55,111 nucleotides of DNA from a virus (IMGVR_UViG_3300043777_000051:1-55111); one strand, 5' to 3'. Shown: positions 47,010 to 54,243, numbered from the stretch's first letter. Made by a program: numbers and translations. Notes: generated by a model not told the origin, from the sequence alone.

Positions 47010-47122
47010 CGTACCCTCTCAAAGTGGGCGAGGCAACTATATTCTTGCCCAAATAAATCATCAGGATCGAAGTCACTGAGCTTCGGTATGTGGTTCGGGT
47101 ATTGTGCTGGTTCGAGAATCAT
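47006..47122 (-). CDS. 38-aa acidic peptide in an overlapping gene chain
   Basis: MILEPAQYPNHIPKLSDFDP is its first half. Linked by ATGA overlaps on both sides (47119/47122 and 47006/47009). The chain arrangement is the main evidence that it is translated. Confidence 0.5.
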   Translation of the reverse strand: MILEPAQYPNHIPKLSDFDPDDLFGQEYSCLAHFERVR

Positions 47123-47211
47123 TGGCCACGCCCTCGGAAGGCAATCAAATAAGCGACTATGCCAATCGCGGCAGATACAAATACGGCTACGACAAAATCC
47201 TCTATACTCAT
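47119..47211 (-). CDS. 30-aa single-pass membrane peptide
   Basis: MSIEDFVVAVFVSAAIGIVA continues YLIAFRGRGQ: one membrane helix with a positive C-terminus. Start overlaps the upstream stop as ATGA, stop overlaps the next start likewise. Confidence 0.5.
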   Translation of the reverse strand: MSIEDFVVAVFVSAAIGIVAYLIAFRGRGQ

Positions 47212-47372
47212 TGGCTTGCCTCTTGCGTAGATGAGAGAGACCGCCGCTTAAACGTTGCTAGTTTTCTGCATTTGCGGTTTGGGCAGCGTTTAGGCTTCTC
47301 GCTCGATGCGGCAAGCCAAGTCCAGGAGCATTCTAGGCATTGCCAACACATTGCTTTTACTGCCTTTATCAT
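47208..47372 (-). CDS. Zinc-ribbon small protein, first of the leftward chain
   Basis: 54 residues from ATG 47372 with CWQCLEC and CPNRKC. TACAAT on the minus strand ends only about six bases before this ATG, so initiation may be leaderless; an upstream ATG at 47420 is the alternative. Putative operator repeats overlap this region. Confidence 0.5.
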   Translation of the reverse strand: MIKAVKAMCWQCLECSWTWLAASSEKPKRCPNRKCRKLATFKRRSLSSTQEASQ

Positions 47373-47475
47373 GCGTGAATTGTACCATCCAAAGTTATTC
47401 ACAGTGGCGCAATGTGCCATAACTCGCTGATTGCAAACCAAATCGAGTTCTTGACAAGTTGGCGCATTGTACCAT
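47373..47475. promoter_or_regulatory. Three related operator-like repeats between divergent genes
   Basis: TGGCGCAATGTGCCAT (47405-47420) and TGGCGCATTGTACCAT (47460-47475) agree at 14 of 16 bases. GCGTGAATTGTACCAT (47373-47388) agrees with the latter at 12. Each has TGG..CCA-type symmetry. They lie between the leftward chain and the rightward promoter, the third inside its spacer. Confidence 0.5.
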
Positions 47476-47480
47476 ATACT
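47451..47480 (+). promoter_or_regulatory. Promoter with consensus -35
   Basis: TTGACA (47451-47456), 18 bases, TATACT (47475-47480). An operator-like repeat fills the spacer, so repression by a dimeric protein is likely. Confidence 0.6.
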
Positions 47481-47524
47481 CCTTCTTGTTGGATTGGTTC
47501 ACTCTACTCTGGGAGGCGCGGAAA

Positions 47525-47981
47525 ATGAAAGATACATTCTGGATGACGGCGCAAGAAACGGAAGATGAACTCAAGAGCCGACAATTAGCGGACATTATGA
47601 TTAATTGCCGCAATGAAGGATCGTTCTTTGGTCATGCCGTGCCTTACTCTTACAGGCCGGAGCTTCGCAAAGGCACTAACCTAGTTGACGCACATGTAGA
47701 AAAACCTGCACAATCGCCGTCGTGCGGTGGCAATCCCGAAAGTACTTCAGCATCTTCGTTCGGCTTACATATTTGCAGTCGCATTCGCGGTTGGTTGGCC
47801 CGGCAATTCAATCGAACCCGTCACACAATTGCGTCATATCGTGGACGCAAATATCGTTGTGAGCGGGATTCTAGCGTTTGCTCTGGCAGTGTGGACAACA
47901 TTCTGGGCGGCATTTTGGGTGTGGGTATTCCGAGAGCGGAACCCCCCAAAGAAAAAGCCTCGCGCTGGCCAGCGGCGATAG
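47525..47981 (+). CDS. Promoter-proximal ORF, probably soluble N-terminus joined to membrane part by a frame change
   Basis: ATG 47525 with GGGAGG nine bases upstream and a strong promoter. The first 60 codons (MKDTFWMTAQETEDELKSRQ...) look real. The frame then runs open to 48763, antisense to a better gene, while a second frame (47727-47981) takes over with clear membrane helices. A single frameshifted gene of about 150 codons explains both, but two overlapping genes are possible. Confidence 0.4.
47727..47981 (+). CDS. Two-helix membrane protein or C-terminal part of the preceding ORF
   Basis: 84 residues from GTG 47727. SAYIFAVAFAVGWPG and ANIVVSGILAFALAVWTTFW are membrane segments; the tail RNPPKKKPRAGQRR is strongly positive. 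Ends three bases before the stop of the convergent gene at 47984. Confidence 0.5.
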   Translation: MAIPKVLQHLRSAYIFAVAFAVGWPGNSIEPVTQLRHIVDANIVVSGILAFALAVWTTFWAAFWVWVFRERNPPKKKPRAGQRR

Positions 47982-47983
47982 GG

Positions 47984-48859
47984 CTATTTCTCTGCCTTGC
48001 AGTCGTCGTCGGTGCAATTGTGATGATCGGGACAAAGGGTCGTGCGACTAATCCAAGTTTTACTGGTGAAGTTTCTAAGGACTGGGTGGACTTCATAACA
48101 GAATTTAGTGATGTGGAGGTCAGTCCCCTCAAATACATCATTGTAGGTGGCCCAGCCGTAGAGGTAGGTGTGTTCGCCAGGTTTCGCCATGTCCTGAACG
48201 CTAATAGGGTCAGTCCAATAAAAAATGTGGTCTTGGGGAGCAACCATGCTCTTTTCGCCGCTTTCCAAGTCGTGAAAATCAAAATTGTCGGGAATTGTGC
48301 CGGGCAACGATTTAATGAAAATATGATCTTGCAATCGGCGAGTCGTTGTTGCGCCGCTATTTCGGATCGCTACTTGGAATCTCCAAGCTGTGATGTCTGG
48401 AGAGTCTTCCGTGTCGGTAATCCACAGATTTGTGATGTCTGGAGAAAAACTAACGAAGGCTCTTTGAACCTTCTCCAAACTGTCGCGACTAATTCTATTT
48501 TGTTTGATCATTTGGCAAAGCTGAGCCGCATATATCAGAGCGACACTAGCGCCTACAGCAATAGCCGCGATCTCAAGAAGGAACTTCCTATCCTTCTTCC
48601 ATGGTTTTTCGCGCTCTTGGGTTTCTGCTTTTACAGCTATAGTCTCTGGCAGGTTAAGCCGAGCGCGAATCACGGGGCCTTGTGGTTCTTTTGCTTCTTT
48701 CTCGGGCTTGCTATTTTTATGTACGGTGTCTATGGAATACTCCGGTCGTTCGGAGGATTCTAGTTTGGGTTTTTCAGTAAAGAGTCTATTCTTGATTTGA
48801 GCGATGTCTTCGCGCAGCTTTTGGAATAGATCAGTCACATACTCGTAAGGTTTGCTCAT
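47984..48859 (-). CDS. Bacterial-type membrane protein
   Basis: 291 residues. Charged cytoplasmic N-terminus with coil (YVTDLFQKLREDIAQIKNRL), one membrane helix at about 95-117 (LLEIAAIAVGASVALIYAAQ), then a beta-rich outer domain with RAFVSFSPDI, NSGATTTRRLQDH and a Cys/His tail (CPDHHNCTDDDC). I know this pattern from bacterial chromosomal proteins of unknown function. Start codon is one base away from the divergent start at 48861. Confidence 0.6.
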   Translation of the reverse strand: MSKPYEYVTDLFQKLREDIAQIKNRLFTEKPKLESSERPEYSIDTVHKNSKPEKEAKEPQGPVIRARLNLPETIAVKAETQEREKPWKKDRKFLLEIAAIAVGASVALIYAAQLCQMIKQNRISRDSLEKVQRAFVSFSPDITNLWITDTEDSPDITAWRFQVAIRNSGATTTRRLQDHIFIKSLPGTIPDNFDFHDLESGEKSMVAPQDHIFYWTDPISVQDMAKPGEHTYLYGWATYNDVFEGTDLHITKFCYEVHPVLRNFTSKTWISRTTLCPDHHNCTDDDCKAEK

Positions 48860-48860
48860 A

Positions 48861-49013
48861 ATGAAAACGCCCGAATACAGGGAAGGCCCGGAAGCACTAG
48901 AGAGTTTTAAGAGGCTTGCGACCGCGATTTTACAGGCTCCCGCGAAAAAGAAAAAGAGGCAAACTAAGAAGTCTGCCTCTGTAGCGAAGCCGAAGAAATC
49001 CGACAGGGACTAG
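48861..49013 (+). CDS. Small basic protein convergent with a truncated transposase (F..L..P family)
   Basis: 50 residues: REGPEALESFKRLATAILQA then a Lys-rich tail. Overlaps the stop of the transposase fragment by four bases, exactly as at 42907/43083. Confidence 0.6.
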   Translation: MKTPEYREGPEALESFKRLATAILQAPAKKKKRQTKKSASVAKPKKSDRD

Positions 49014-49399
49014 AACGGGATTGGCGTTTCTCCCGCTTCCCGCGCCCCTGTCGCCTCGTGGTGTGGCGATGCGCTCTTGCCCGTGAGATCGCTGTAGGTA
49101 AGGCGACGATTGTAGACTTCGGACATCACGGCCTTAAAGCGGTCGGCATCGTTTAGCTTGCGGTTGCCATCCTTGCGATGGTTGTAACGGAAAACTTGTT
49201 CGTCCACGTAGCGTGCGAGATGAAAAGGCTCAACAGCAACGTAGGTGCCACGCAGAGACCGCTTGAGCAACGACCAGAAATTCTCCATCCCGTTAACATG
49301 CACGCGACCCCGGACGTAAGTCTCAGTCTTGTTTACAACGTCGTGAATGAATCGGCGCTGCATTCCGTTGTCATAGCCAACCGCGTTATCCGTGTACAC
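49010..49399 (-). pseudogene. Truncated ISXO2-type transposase (C-terminal third)
   Basis: 129 residues matching the end of the 333-aa transposase at 43083: VYTDNAVGYDN versus VYTDDAVPYDD, and RVHVNGMENFWSLLKRSLRG versus RVHTNGLENFWSLMKRSLKG. The Zn ribbon and the first catalytic Asp are missing. The junction is near 49400, where an unrelated plus-strand gene begins. Not expected to be active alone. Confidence 0.8.
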
Positions 49400-49405
49400 G
49401 TTTGC

Positions 49406-49615
49406 ATGTTGAACCTACCAGAGATCGACGTTATGCAGCGATTGCTGGAATGTGCGCGGGAAGATCATCAGTCACATCATGGCAGCGTATTTGTCTATGA
49501 CACTGACAAGGCTTGCTGCAAGCGCGGACAGGCCATCATCGATGCCGAAGCGATACTGAACACTTCCCGAGATAACTACCTGCTTCCCGACAATCTTGTG
49601 GGCGGACCAGCGTGA
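49406..49615 (+). CDS. Hypothetical protein, possibly 5'-truncated
   Basis: 69 residues from ATG 49406 without a ribosome site, starting seven bases from the transposase break. Sequence LPEIDVMQRLLECAREDHQS then CCKRGQAIIDAEAIL. The gene may have lost its beginning to the transposon-associated deletion. Coupled to the next gene by GTGA. Confidence 0.45.
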   Translation: MLNLPEIDVMQRLLECAREDHQSHHGSVFVYDTDKACCKRGQAIIDAEAILNTSRDNYLLPDNLVGGPA

Positions 49616-49815
49616 GAAAGCCCCACAAGTGCCGCATCTGTAAGCAATGGCGCATCGTGGACTACGATCTTGTCTGCTGGAATTGCCGGGTGCTGGCCTT
49701 TGAGACTGCCGAAAATTGGCTCACGGAGCACCCAATGTTCTTGCGGAATACCAAGCCGTCAAAGGCAGAAAGGCACGTCGAATGTCCTACAAAACCGAAG
49801 CGCGGGAATTCTTAG
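49612..49815 (+). CDS. Zinc-ribbon small protein
   Basis: 67 residues, GTG start overlapping the previous TGA. CRICKQWRIVDYDLVCWNC is one Zn knuckle pair; the tail is basic. Unknown function. Confidence 0.5.
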   Translation: MRKPHKCRICKQWRIVDYDLVCWNCRVLAFETAENWLTEHPMFLRNTKPSKAERHVECPTKPKRGNS

Positions 49816-49931
49816 AAAAGTCCGGGATTGATCCCGACATCTTCGATTGGGATATTGCCGAGATTATGGCGGACTTCGCACACGTTAAAGTGGGAGAGGC
49901 CGGTCCACAATCAGTTCTGGCCGCTTCGTGA
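49782..49931 (+). CDS. Small acidic protein
   Basis: 49 residues from ATG 49782: MSYKTEAREFLEKSGIDPDI then FDWDIAEIMADFAHVKVG. Helical and acidic. Its end overlaps the DUF5131 remnant on the other strand, where two unrelated DNA segments meet. Confidence 0.45.
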   Translation: MSYKTEAREFLEKSGIDPDIFDWDIAEIMADFAHVKVGEAGPQSVLAAS

Positions 49932-50160
49932 GTATCTGATATGTGTGCTGAGGCGTGCGCCGGATAATGTCCCAGACTTCATCGCGCCAAGCATCTGCCG
50001 CCTCAATGAAGAAGTCTGACCATGAACAGGTAAAGATCATGCGCGGCTCTTTCCATTTGAGCGGATCACGGAAGGTTGTCTTTGACCGCTGCACGATGAA
50101 CGGGTTGCGCCCGTAACGCTCCATGTCACGGTACATGTAGCAGAACTGCGCTCCACTTCG
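49885..50160 (-). pseudogene. Fragment of a DUF5131 (phage Gp37/Gp68) gene
   Basis: Frame with FCYMYRDMERYGRNP, KTTFRDPLKWKEP, FTCSWSDFFIEAADAWRDEV and IIRRTPQHTYQILTKRP, the hallmark blocks of Gp37/Gp68 proteins. The N-terminal part before CYMY and everything after LTKRPELIVDR are missing, so about 85 of roughly 250 residues remain. The upstream replication ORF runs into it out of frame. Confidence 0.7.
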
Positions 50161-50732
50161 CGGTTGATTTCTTCGCGCTCTTTATCGCGACGCGCCTCAA
50201 TCTGTGCGGGTGTTAGTTGCAGCGCCGGTGGCATCTCTACACGTCTCAAGCGGTTAATTGCGGCCTGCTGACGGCGCTGGTGCTCGTTCGGTTCGGCGGG
50301 AAATGCGGCGATAGATAGCAATTCCTTTTTGATGTCCGTGAAGTCCACAAGTTCTCCATGTTCGCGTGCTTCCGCGATCCTGCGACGTTCTGCCTCAACC
50401 TCTTCTACTTCACGCTTCTGCCGCTCTTTGACGCGGTACTCACAGGCTAATCCGCGAAGTTCTGAGATGGTGGGGAAATAAGCGGATCGCTCCCGATGCT
50501 CACGGAATGCCCATTGCAAAACTTCTGGGGCCGTCGCGGAAAAGACTCGGCTAAATTCCGCTACCAGTTCGCTTTCGGGTTCCGATTTCGAGTTCAGGGC
50601 GCACAGGTGCATCTCGACGGCCAATGTCTTTTGCGAGTCCGTCAAGGATATTTGATTTGCTACGCTCAGACCTCGCGGCTGATGCAGAAGGCCGTGTTCC
50701 TTTTCCATTGCCATTCCTCCATTTCGTATCAT
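50037..50732 (-). CDS. Replication-associated helical protein with a scrambled C-terminus
   Basis: 231 residues at most. A central part (SELVAEFSRVFSATAPEVLQ, FPTISELRGLACEYRVKERQ, then a long Glu/Arg coil) resembles phage replication accessory proteins. After EEINREVE (about 50155) the frame enters the DUF5131 remnant and yields nonsense (SSATCTVTWSVTG). ATG 50612 would reduce the 5' overlap with the previous gene to about 60 bases; earlier starts overlap by up to 180. Confidence 0.5.
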   Translation of the reverse strand: MIRNGGMAMEKEHGLLHQPRGLSVANQISLTDSQKTLAVEMHLCALNSKSEPESELVAEFSRVFSATAPEVLQWAFREHRERSAYFPTISELRGLACEYRVKERQKREVEEVEAERRRIAEAREHGELVDFTDIKKELLSIAAFPAEPNEHQRRQQAAINRLRRVEMPPALQLTPAQIEARRDKEREEINREVERSSATCTVTWSVTGATRSSCSGQRQPSVIRSNGKSRA

Positions 50733-51381
50733 CGAAATAAAACTTGTCTATTGAAATTCCCTCTTGCCTATCAGCGATTGCGCGCTTCACGATGTATTGC
50801 GCCGTCTCTGGCAGTGAGTTTCCAGAAAACCCTGCCTCTGCCTTCAACCCAGCCTCTACCGACAAAACTATCCTCTCCGAAAGCCCCAGAACCTCCATGA
50901 TTTTCTTGGCGTGGTTTAAGGGCGGTTGATCAGTGGTGGACTCCGGAAAATCTTCCCCTTCAAATTCCCCTTCAATTCTATTCCCCTTCAATTCAGGGCG
51001 GAGTGTTTCCGGAGGCCTCCCTGAGTTCTCCGGAATATTTCCGGAGGCCGCACGAAGAGCTTTTATTTTACTTCCTACTTTATGGCTAACTCGTTGATGT
51101 AAATCGAAATGCGTGATCTTCCCATAGGCCCGGTCATCGCTTCCGGTGAAGAGTTCGAGGTATCCAATTCCGGAGAGATTCCGGAGCATCTCCGGAATGC
51201 TCTGGAGAAGTTCCCGAAGAGGGAAGATTGCCGCCTGCACAAGTTTGGGGTTCGCCGGAAAGTATCCTTCGTCATCGGCGTAACAGATTAGGCCAGCGGC
51301 CAGTAGATGGGTTTCAGCGGGGAGGGCTGAGAGTTTATCGTTTTGCGTGAAGTCAGGTTTGATTGATCGGATTCTTGCCAC
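50551..51381 (-). CDS. Phage replication initiator-like protein
   Basis: 276 residues, GTG start. Residues 1-95 (RIRSIKPDFTQNDKLSALPA ... GYFPANPKLVQAAIFP) match the N-terminal winged-helix of phage replisome-organiser/DnaD-like proteins. A linker and a C-terminal segment with NILDGLAKDIGRR follow. Its start is preceded by an H-type pseudoknot (51390-51451), suggesting translational control. Confidence 0.65.
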   Translation of the reverse strand: MARIRSIKPDFTQNDKLSALPAETHLLAAGLICYADDEGYFPANPKLVQAAIFPLRELLQSIPEMLRNLSGIGYLELFTGSDDRAYGKITHFDLHQRVSHKVGSKIKALRAASGNIPENSGRPPETLRPELKGNRIEGEFEGEDFPESTTDQPPLNHAKKIMEVLGLSERIVLSVEAGLKAEAGFSGNSLPETAQYIVKRAIADRQEGISIDKFYFDDTKWRNGNGKGTRPSASAARSERSKSNILDGLAKDIGRRDAPVRPELEIGTRKRTGSGI

Positions 51382-51389
51382 TGCTAGGC

Positions 51390-51451
51390 CCCCAAGCCCT
51401 TGCCCGGACTACAAGTAGCCGCCTCCGGCTTGGGGCGAAGAAGCGGCTACT
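51390..51451 (-). promoter_or_regulatory. H-type RNA pseudoknot in the leader of the replication gene
   Basis: On the minus strand: AGTAGCCGC (51451-51443) pairs with GCGGCTACT (51422-51414); CCCCAAGCC (51435-51427), inside that loop, pairs with GGCTTGGGG (51398-51390). Two perfect 9-bp stems interleave, with loops of 7, 4 and 15 bases. The last strand lies nine to seventeen bases before the GTG start and contains the only G-run usable as a ribosome site. Confidence 0.65.
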
Positions 51452-51561
51452 GATTCCAGGTCTGTGGTGATCTTGAAAATCCTTTCACACTCCGCCCCAA
51501 ATTGCAACATCTTTTTTCACTCCCCTTGTGCGAGTGCGCCGAGCCTCGAAAATCCCCAAAC

Positions 51562-51720
51562 TTATTTGAACGGGAAAACCTGCTGGCCGGTGCTCTCAAG
51601 GAGGCACATGCGGCACATCGTTTGGTCGTGCAGAATTCCCCAACCTTCAAAATCCCAATCTTCTTGTGATTCGGGAGTCTCCTTGCCGCACCGCTCACAG
51701 CATTCCTCAAAATCAGCCAT
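51562..51720 (-). CDS. Zn-finger small protein
   Basis: 52 residues from ATG 51720 (MADFEECCERCGKETPESQE). CCERC and CRMC pairs form a Zn ribbon. Starts two bases after the upstream ORF's stop. A longer frame to 51825 lies in that ORF and is rejected. Confidence 0.6.
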   Translation of the reverse strand: MADFEECCERCGKETPESQEDWDFEGWGILHDQTMCRMCLLESTGQQVFPFK

Positions 51721-51722
51721 TT

Positions 51723-51950
51723 TCAGCCCAACCTGTACCAAAACACACTCGCCGACTCTTTCTCCGTGTGAATCCGGAACCCCATCTTGCGTAGCTCGAA
51801 TAACCTTCCGCCATACCGCAAGCAAATCTTCGTCAACTCCAGATTGCTTACGCCCCTTGGCCCCGCCTTCTTCAAGGCGCTCAAGACTTTTGTTCTCTGC
51901 GCTGCCCTTGTTTCCTGCTGATCATCCTTAAACGGGATCGCAGGCTGTTC
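51723..51950 (-). CDS. Winged-helix ORF, start uncertain
   Basis: Open frame of about 75 residues ending 51723. The core RTKVLSALKKAGPRGVSNLE, LTKICLRYGGRLFELRKMG and SASVFWYRL is a typical phage winged-helix domain. No ATG or GTG occurs in frame upstream; TTG at the LSALKK position is the only conventional choice. Directly between exonuclease and Zn-finger genes. Possible regulator of the recombination operon. Confidence 0.5.
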   Translation of the reverse strand, partial: EQPAIPFKDDQQETRAAQRTKVLSALKKAGPRGVSNLELTKICLRYGGRLFELRKMGFRIHTEKESASVFWYRLG

Positions 51951-52648
51951 TAGTTCGGCGAGAATCGCGGCGTGGAGACACTCCGGGGCTGCACAGGCTC
52001 GCTTTTGGTCAATTCCACGAGTTCGTAGGCCAGTTCCGCGTTGAACTTCTTTACCTCAAGCTCAACCTCTGCCACCCGCTCCCGATCTCGGAGGTGCCGC
52101 CGCACGAAAAGCCTCAGTTTGGGGGAGAGCATTTCCTTGCAGTAAGAGCCGTAATCCACATACTCCCGTTCCGGGGCACAGGCAAGCTGCGCGTTCATCT
52201 GCCAGAAGTATTCATCGGGGATAGGGGCGCCGCAAAGAAACTCGTAGTGCCTTTCGGCCTTCAAGTTCTTCAATTCCAGCAGCCCTGTTTCTCCGACCCT
52301 GGCGTCTGGGGAAGCGCCAAAATACTCAATGTGGTCATGCATATAAAAGCCCCCCGGCTCTACAATTTCGTCTGTCTGCATCTCGTAGGCGGCACGGGCC
52401 AACCCTTCATCCTCTTGGCCTCGGATCATCCAATCATTGACGTAATGGTCGGATGCCCTGCCGGTGAGCCGTTCGCAGATAAGCTCGATCATGTACGCTC
52501 GCCGGGTAGCCTTGTAACCACCCTTTTCTCCGCTGGCGGAATTGCGTTTAAGCCGATCTACAATGTCAAAGACGCGGGATGCCGTGGTGCATCCAATCCG
52601 CATCTTCAACCAATCCACAGACTGCTGATCCACGTCAACGAACGGCAT
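51950..52648 (-). CDS. YqaJ-type (lambda-exonuclease-like) recombinase nuclease
   Basis: 232 residues from ATG 52648 (MPFVDVDQQSVDWLKMRIGC). RIGCTTASRV opens the family's first motif; EYFGASPDARVG and GLLELKNLKAERH supply the D and E-x-K of the PD-(D/E)xK core; YFWQMNAQLACA follows. Resects double-strand ends 5' to 3'. It partners the ERF-type annealing protein directly upstream, forming a two-component recombination system. Overlaps that gene by 14 bases. Confidence 0.8.
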   Translation of the reverse strand: MPFVDVDQQSVDWLKMRIGCTTASRVFDIVDRLKRNSASGEKGGYKATRRAYMIELICERLTGRASDHYVNDWMIRGQEDEGLARAAYEMQTDEIVEPGGFYMHDHIEYFGASPDARVGETGLLELKNLKAERHYEFLCGAPIPDEYFWQMNAQLACAPEREYVDYGSYCKEMLSPKLRLFVRRHLRDRERVAEVELEVKKFNAELAYELVELTKSEPVQPRSVSTPRFSPN

Positions 52649-53417
52649 TGGATAACTCCGCTTTCCGCCGATCTTTCGCGGCAATGTAAGCCTTCATGGT
52701 CTGCTGGTCATTGGCCTCGCCAGCTTCCCGGTAGGCGGCTTTGTAAACACGCATCAACTCTTCCAATGTGGCGCAGTTGGCAATGGCATCGAGAGCCTCA
52801 ACTACGCGGTCCTCAGCAACGGTGCCAGCATTTCCGTCTGTATCTTCCTCGCCCACAGCGATGTTGAAGATGTACTTGAGCAAGTATCGTGCGCCATAAC
52901 TCATAGCCGCGCCCGTAGCGTGGGTTTTGGTCATTACCTCGCCGCCCTTGGCCCCCTTGCCATCCGAAGGCATCGGCGGCCCTGTGTATTTCCGCGTGTG
53001 CCCAGCCCGGTGCGAAACGTAGCAAATTACCCGCACAGTCTCAGGGAGAGGGCTGTCGCCGCTGTCGAACGAGAGACTAAAACCGTGCCGCGTATAGATC
53101 GGCCTAATCTTGCGATCCAGAGCGGCATAGGAAGCGTACTTGCTATGGGTTGAGGGGTTGGTAAGGTCGGGCGCGATCCGGCCAAGTTCGGTTTGGGCCG
53201 CGTTCATGGCCTCATTGAACTGCATCTCCGCATCCCGGTCCATCGCCCGTTCTTGCAGGGCACTCAATCGCTCGATCACGTCGATTGCCGCCCCATGGCT
53301 CAGGGCCAAAGACAGCAAGCCCATCGGCGTTGTCGCCAAAGCCGTCCCCGGCATGTCCGGTATCGGCTTATCCTCCGGCAATAGTTCCTGCTGCACTCCA
53401 GTGGAAACTTCGGTCAT
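52635..53417 (-). CDS. ERF-family single-strand annealing protein
   Basis: 260 residues. EMQFNEAMNAAQTELGRIAP, SKYASYAALDRKIRPIYTRH, GKGAKGGEVMTKTHATGAAM and SYGARYLLKYIFNIAVGEED are the successive ERF blocks. Anneals complementary single strands during phage recombination or genome circularisation. ATGA overlap with the previous gene, GGAGG before the start. C-terminal helix-rich tail. Confidence 0.85.
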   Translation of the reverse strand: MTEVSTGVQQELLPEDKPIPDMPGTALATTPMGLLSLALSHGAAIDVIERLSALQERAMDRDAEMQFNEAMNAAQTELGRIAPDLTNPSTHSKYASYAALDRKIRPIYTRHGFSLSFDSGDSPLPETVRVICYVSHRAGHTRKYTGPPMPSDGKGAKGGEVMTKTHATGAAMSYGARYLLKYIFNIAVGEEDTDGNAGTVAEDRVVEALDAIANCATLEELMRVYKAAYREAGEANDQQTMKAYIAAKDRRKAELSNAVR

Positions 53418-53821
53418 AAAATTCCTCCAGACACACGCCTTCCCTTAAGATTCAGAGGGTTTCTGGCCCTCGCCTCACGTCCGCTAGTCAGGTACGCCTT
53501 ATTCTCTGTGACCGGGACGTAGGCGTTTAACGAAGATCGATTACTTCCCGTTGCCCGGATTTCAGCAGCCTTAACTAGCAAGCGGCCCGTTAATTTGGCT
53601 CCGGCATTTACGCAGTGCCGCGAAGCTACCGGCGAAGCATAGTGCTCCCCGGAAAATTCAACGCGCTCGAATTGTGAGAGGCTGTCATTCGCGGGGTTTG
53701 TCACTCGATGTCTGGGGACCGGAAACCCCGCGAAGAGTAAACCGGCACGCCCAGACACGCGAGACACTCCCATGCTACGCCTTTGCACGGGGGTGAAGTC
53801 AAGATTTTTCTGCGAGGCCAT
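53414..53821 (-). CDS. Basic hypothetical protein
   Basis: 135 residues from ATG 53821 with AGAGGAG upstream; a GTG at 53842 overlapping the previous stop is possible. Arg/Ser/Asn-rich, no clear fold, ending GGIL. Its stop overlaps the ERF start (ATGA), which supports coding despite low-complexity appearance. Confidence 0.5.
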   Translation of the reverse strand: MASQKNLDFTPVQRRSMGVSRVSGRAGLLFAGFPVPRHRVTNPANDSLSQFERVEFSGEHYASPVASRHCVNAGAKLTGRLLVKAAEIRATGSNRSSLNAYVPVTENKAYLTSGREARARNPLNLKGRRVSGGIL

Positions 53822-53838
53822 TGTGGATGACTCCTCTC

Positions 53839-54231
53839 TCACTCCGCCCCTTTGGTTTTGATGAAATGGTCAATGCGACGAACTGCAATCCTTGCGCGCA
53901 TACGTGGTGTCGTTGCGTTTCCGTATTGATCACTGAATGGCTGTGGCCATTGGGTATCAATAAATAAGCGAATAGCTTGACCTTCGCTAAGGTCAAGGAT
54001 TCGCCTACCCCTCGCCCAGTATGCTTTAATCCTTTTCTGCTTCGTAAGCAGGCAAGCCCAGCCACTGATGCACGCGGCAGTCTTGCAAGTAGGGAAGCGG
54101 ACAGCGTGCCCAGAATCGCCTTCATAGGTTGGCCCGTAAGTTTCGGCATGGGCTACAAATATACGCATGATCAGACGGCGCGGTTCGGTCAAGATGTGCT
54201 TCTGAATCTTCCGCAACAATCGCACATTCAT
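53839..54231 (-). CDS. Hypothetical protein of a phage/bacterial family
   Basis: 130 residues; AAAGGAGAAAGAAG before ATG 54231. NVRLLRKIQKHILTEPRRL, FPTCKTAACISGWACLL, then SEGQAIRLFIDTQWP and RIDHFIKTKG. The GCIAGWA-like core with paired Cys recurs in many phages without known function. Confidence 0.65.
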   Translation of the reverse strand: MNVRLLRKIQKHILTEPRRLIMRIFVAHAETYGPTYEGDSGHAVRFPTCKTAACISGWACLLTKQKRIKAYWARGRRILDLSEGQAIRLFIDTQWPQPFSDQYGNATTPRMRARIAVRRIDHFIKTKGAE

Positions 54232-54243
54232 CTTCTTTCTCCT

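Noticed and set aside
47982-48763. Continuation of the plus-strand ORF from 47525 to 48763
   Set aside because: Lies antisense to the better supported membrane-protein gene 47984-48859; after about codon 70 the sequence loses protein-like character.
51447-51710. 87-codon minus-strand frame downstream of the exonuclease
   Set aside because: Overlaps the Zn-finger gene 51562-51720 in another frame and would run through the pseudoknot leader; low-complexity product.
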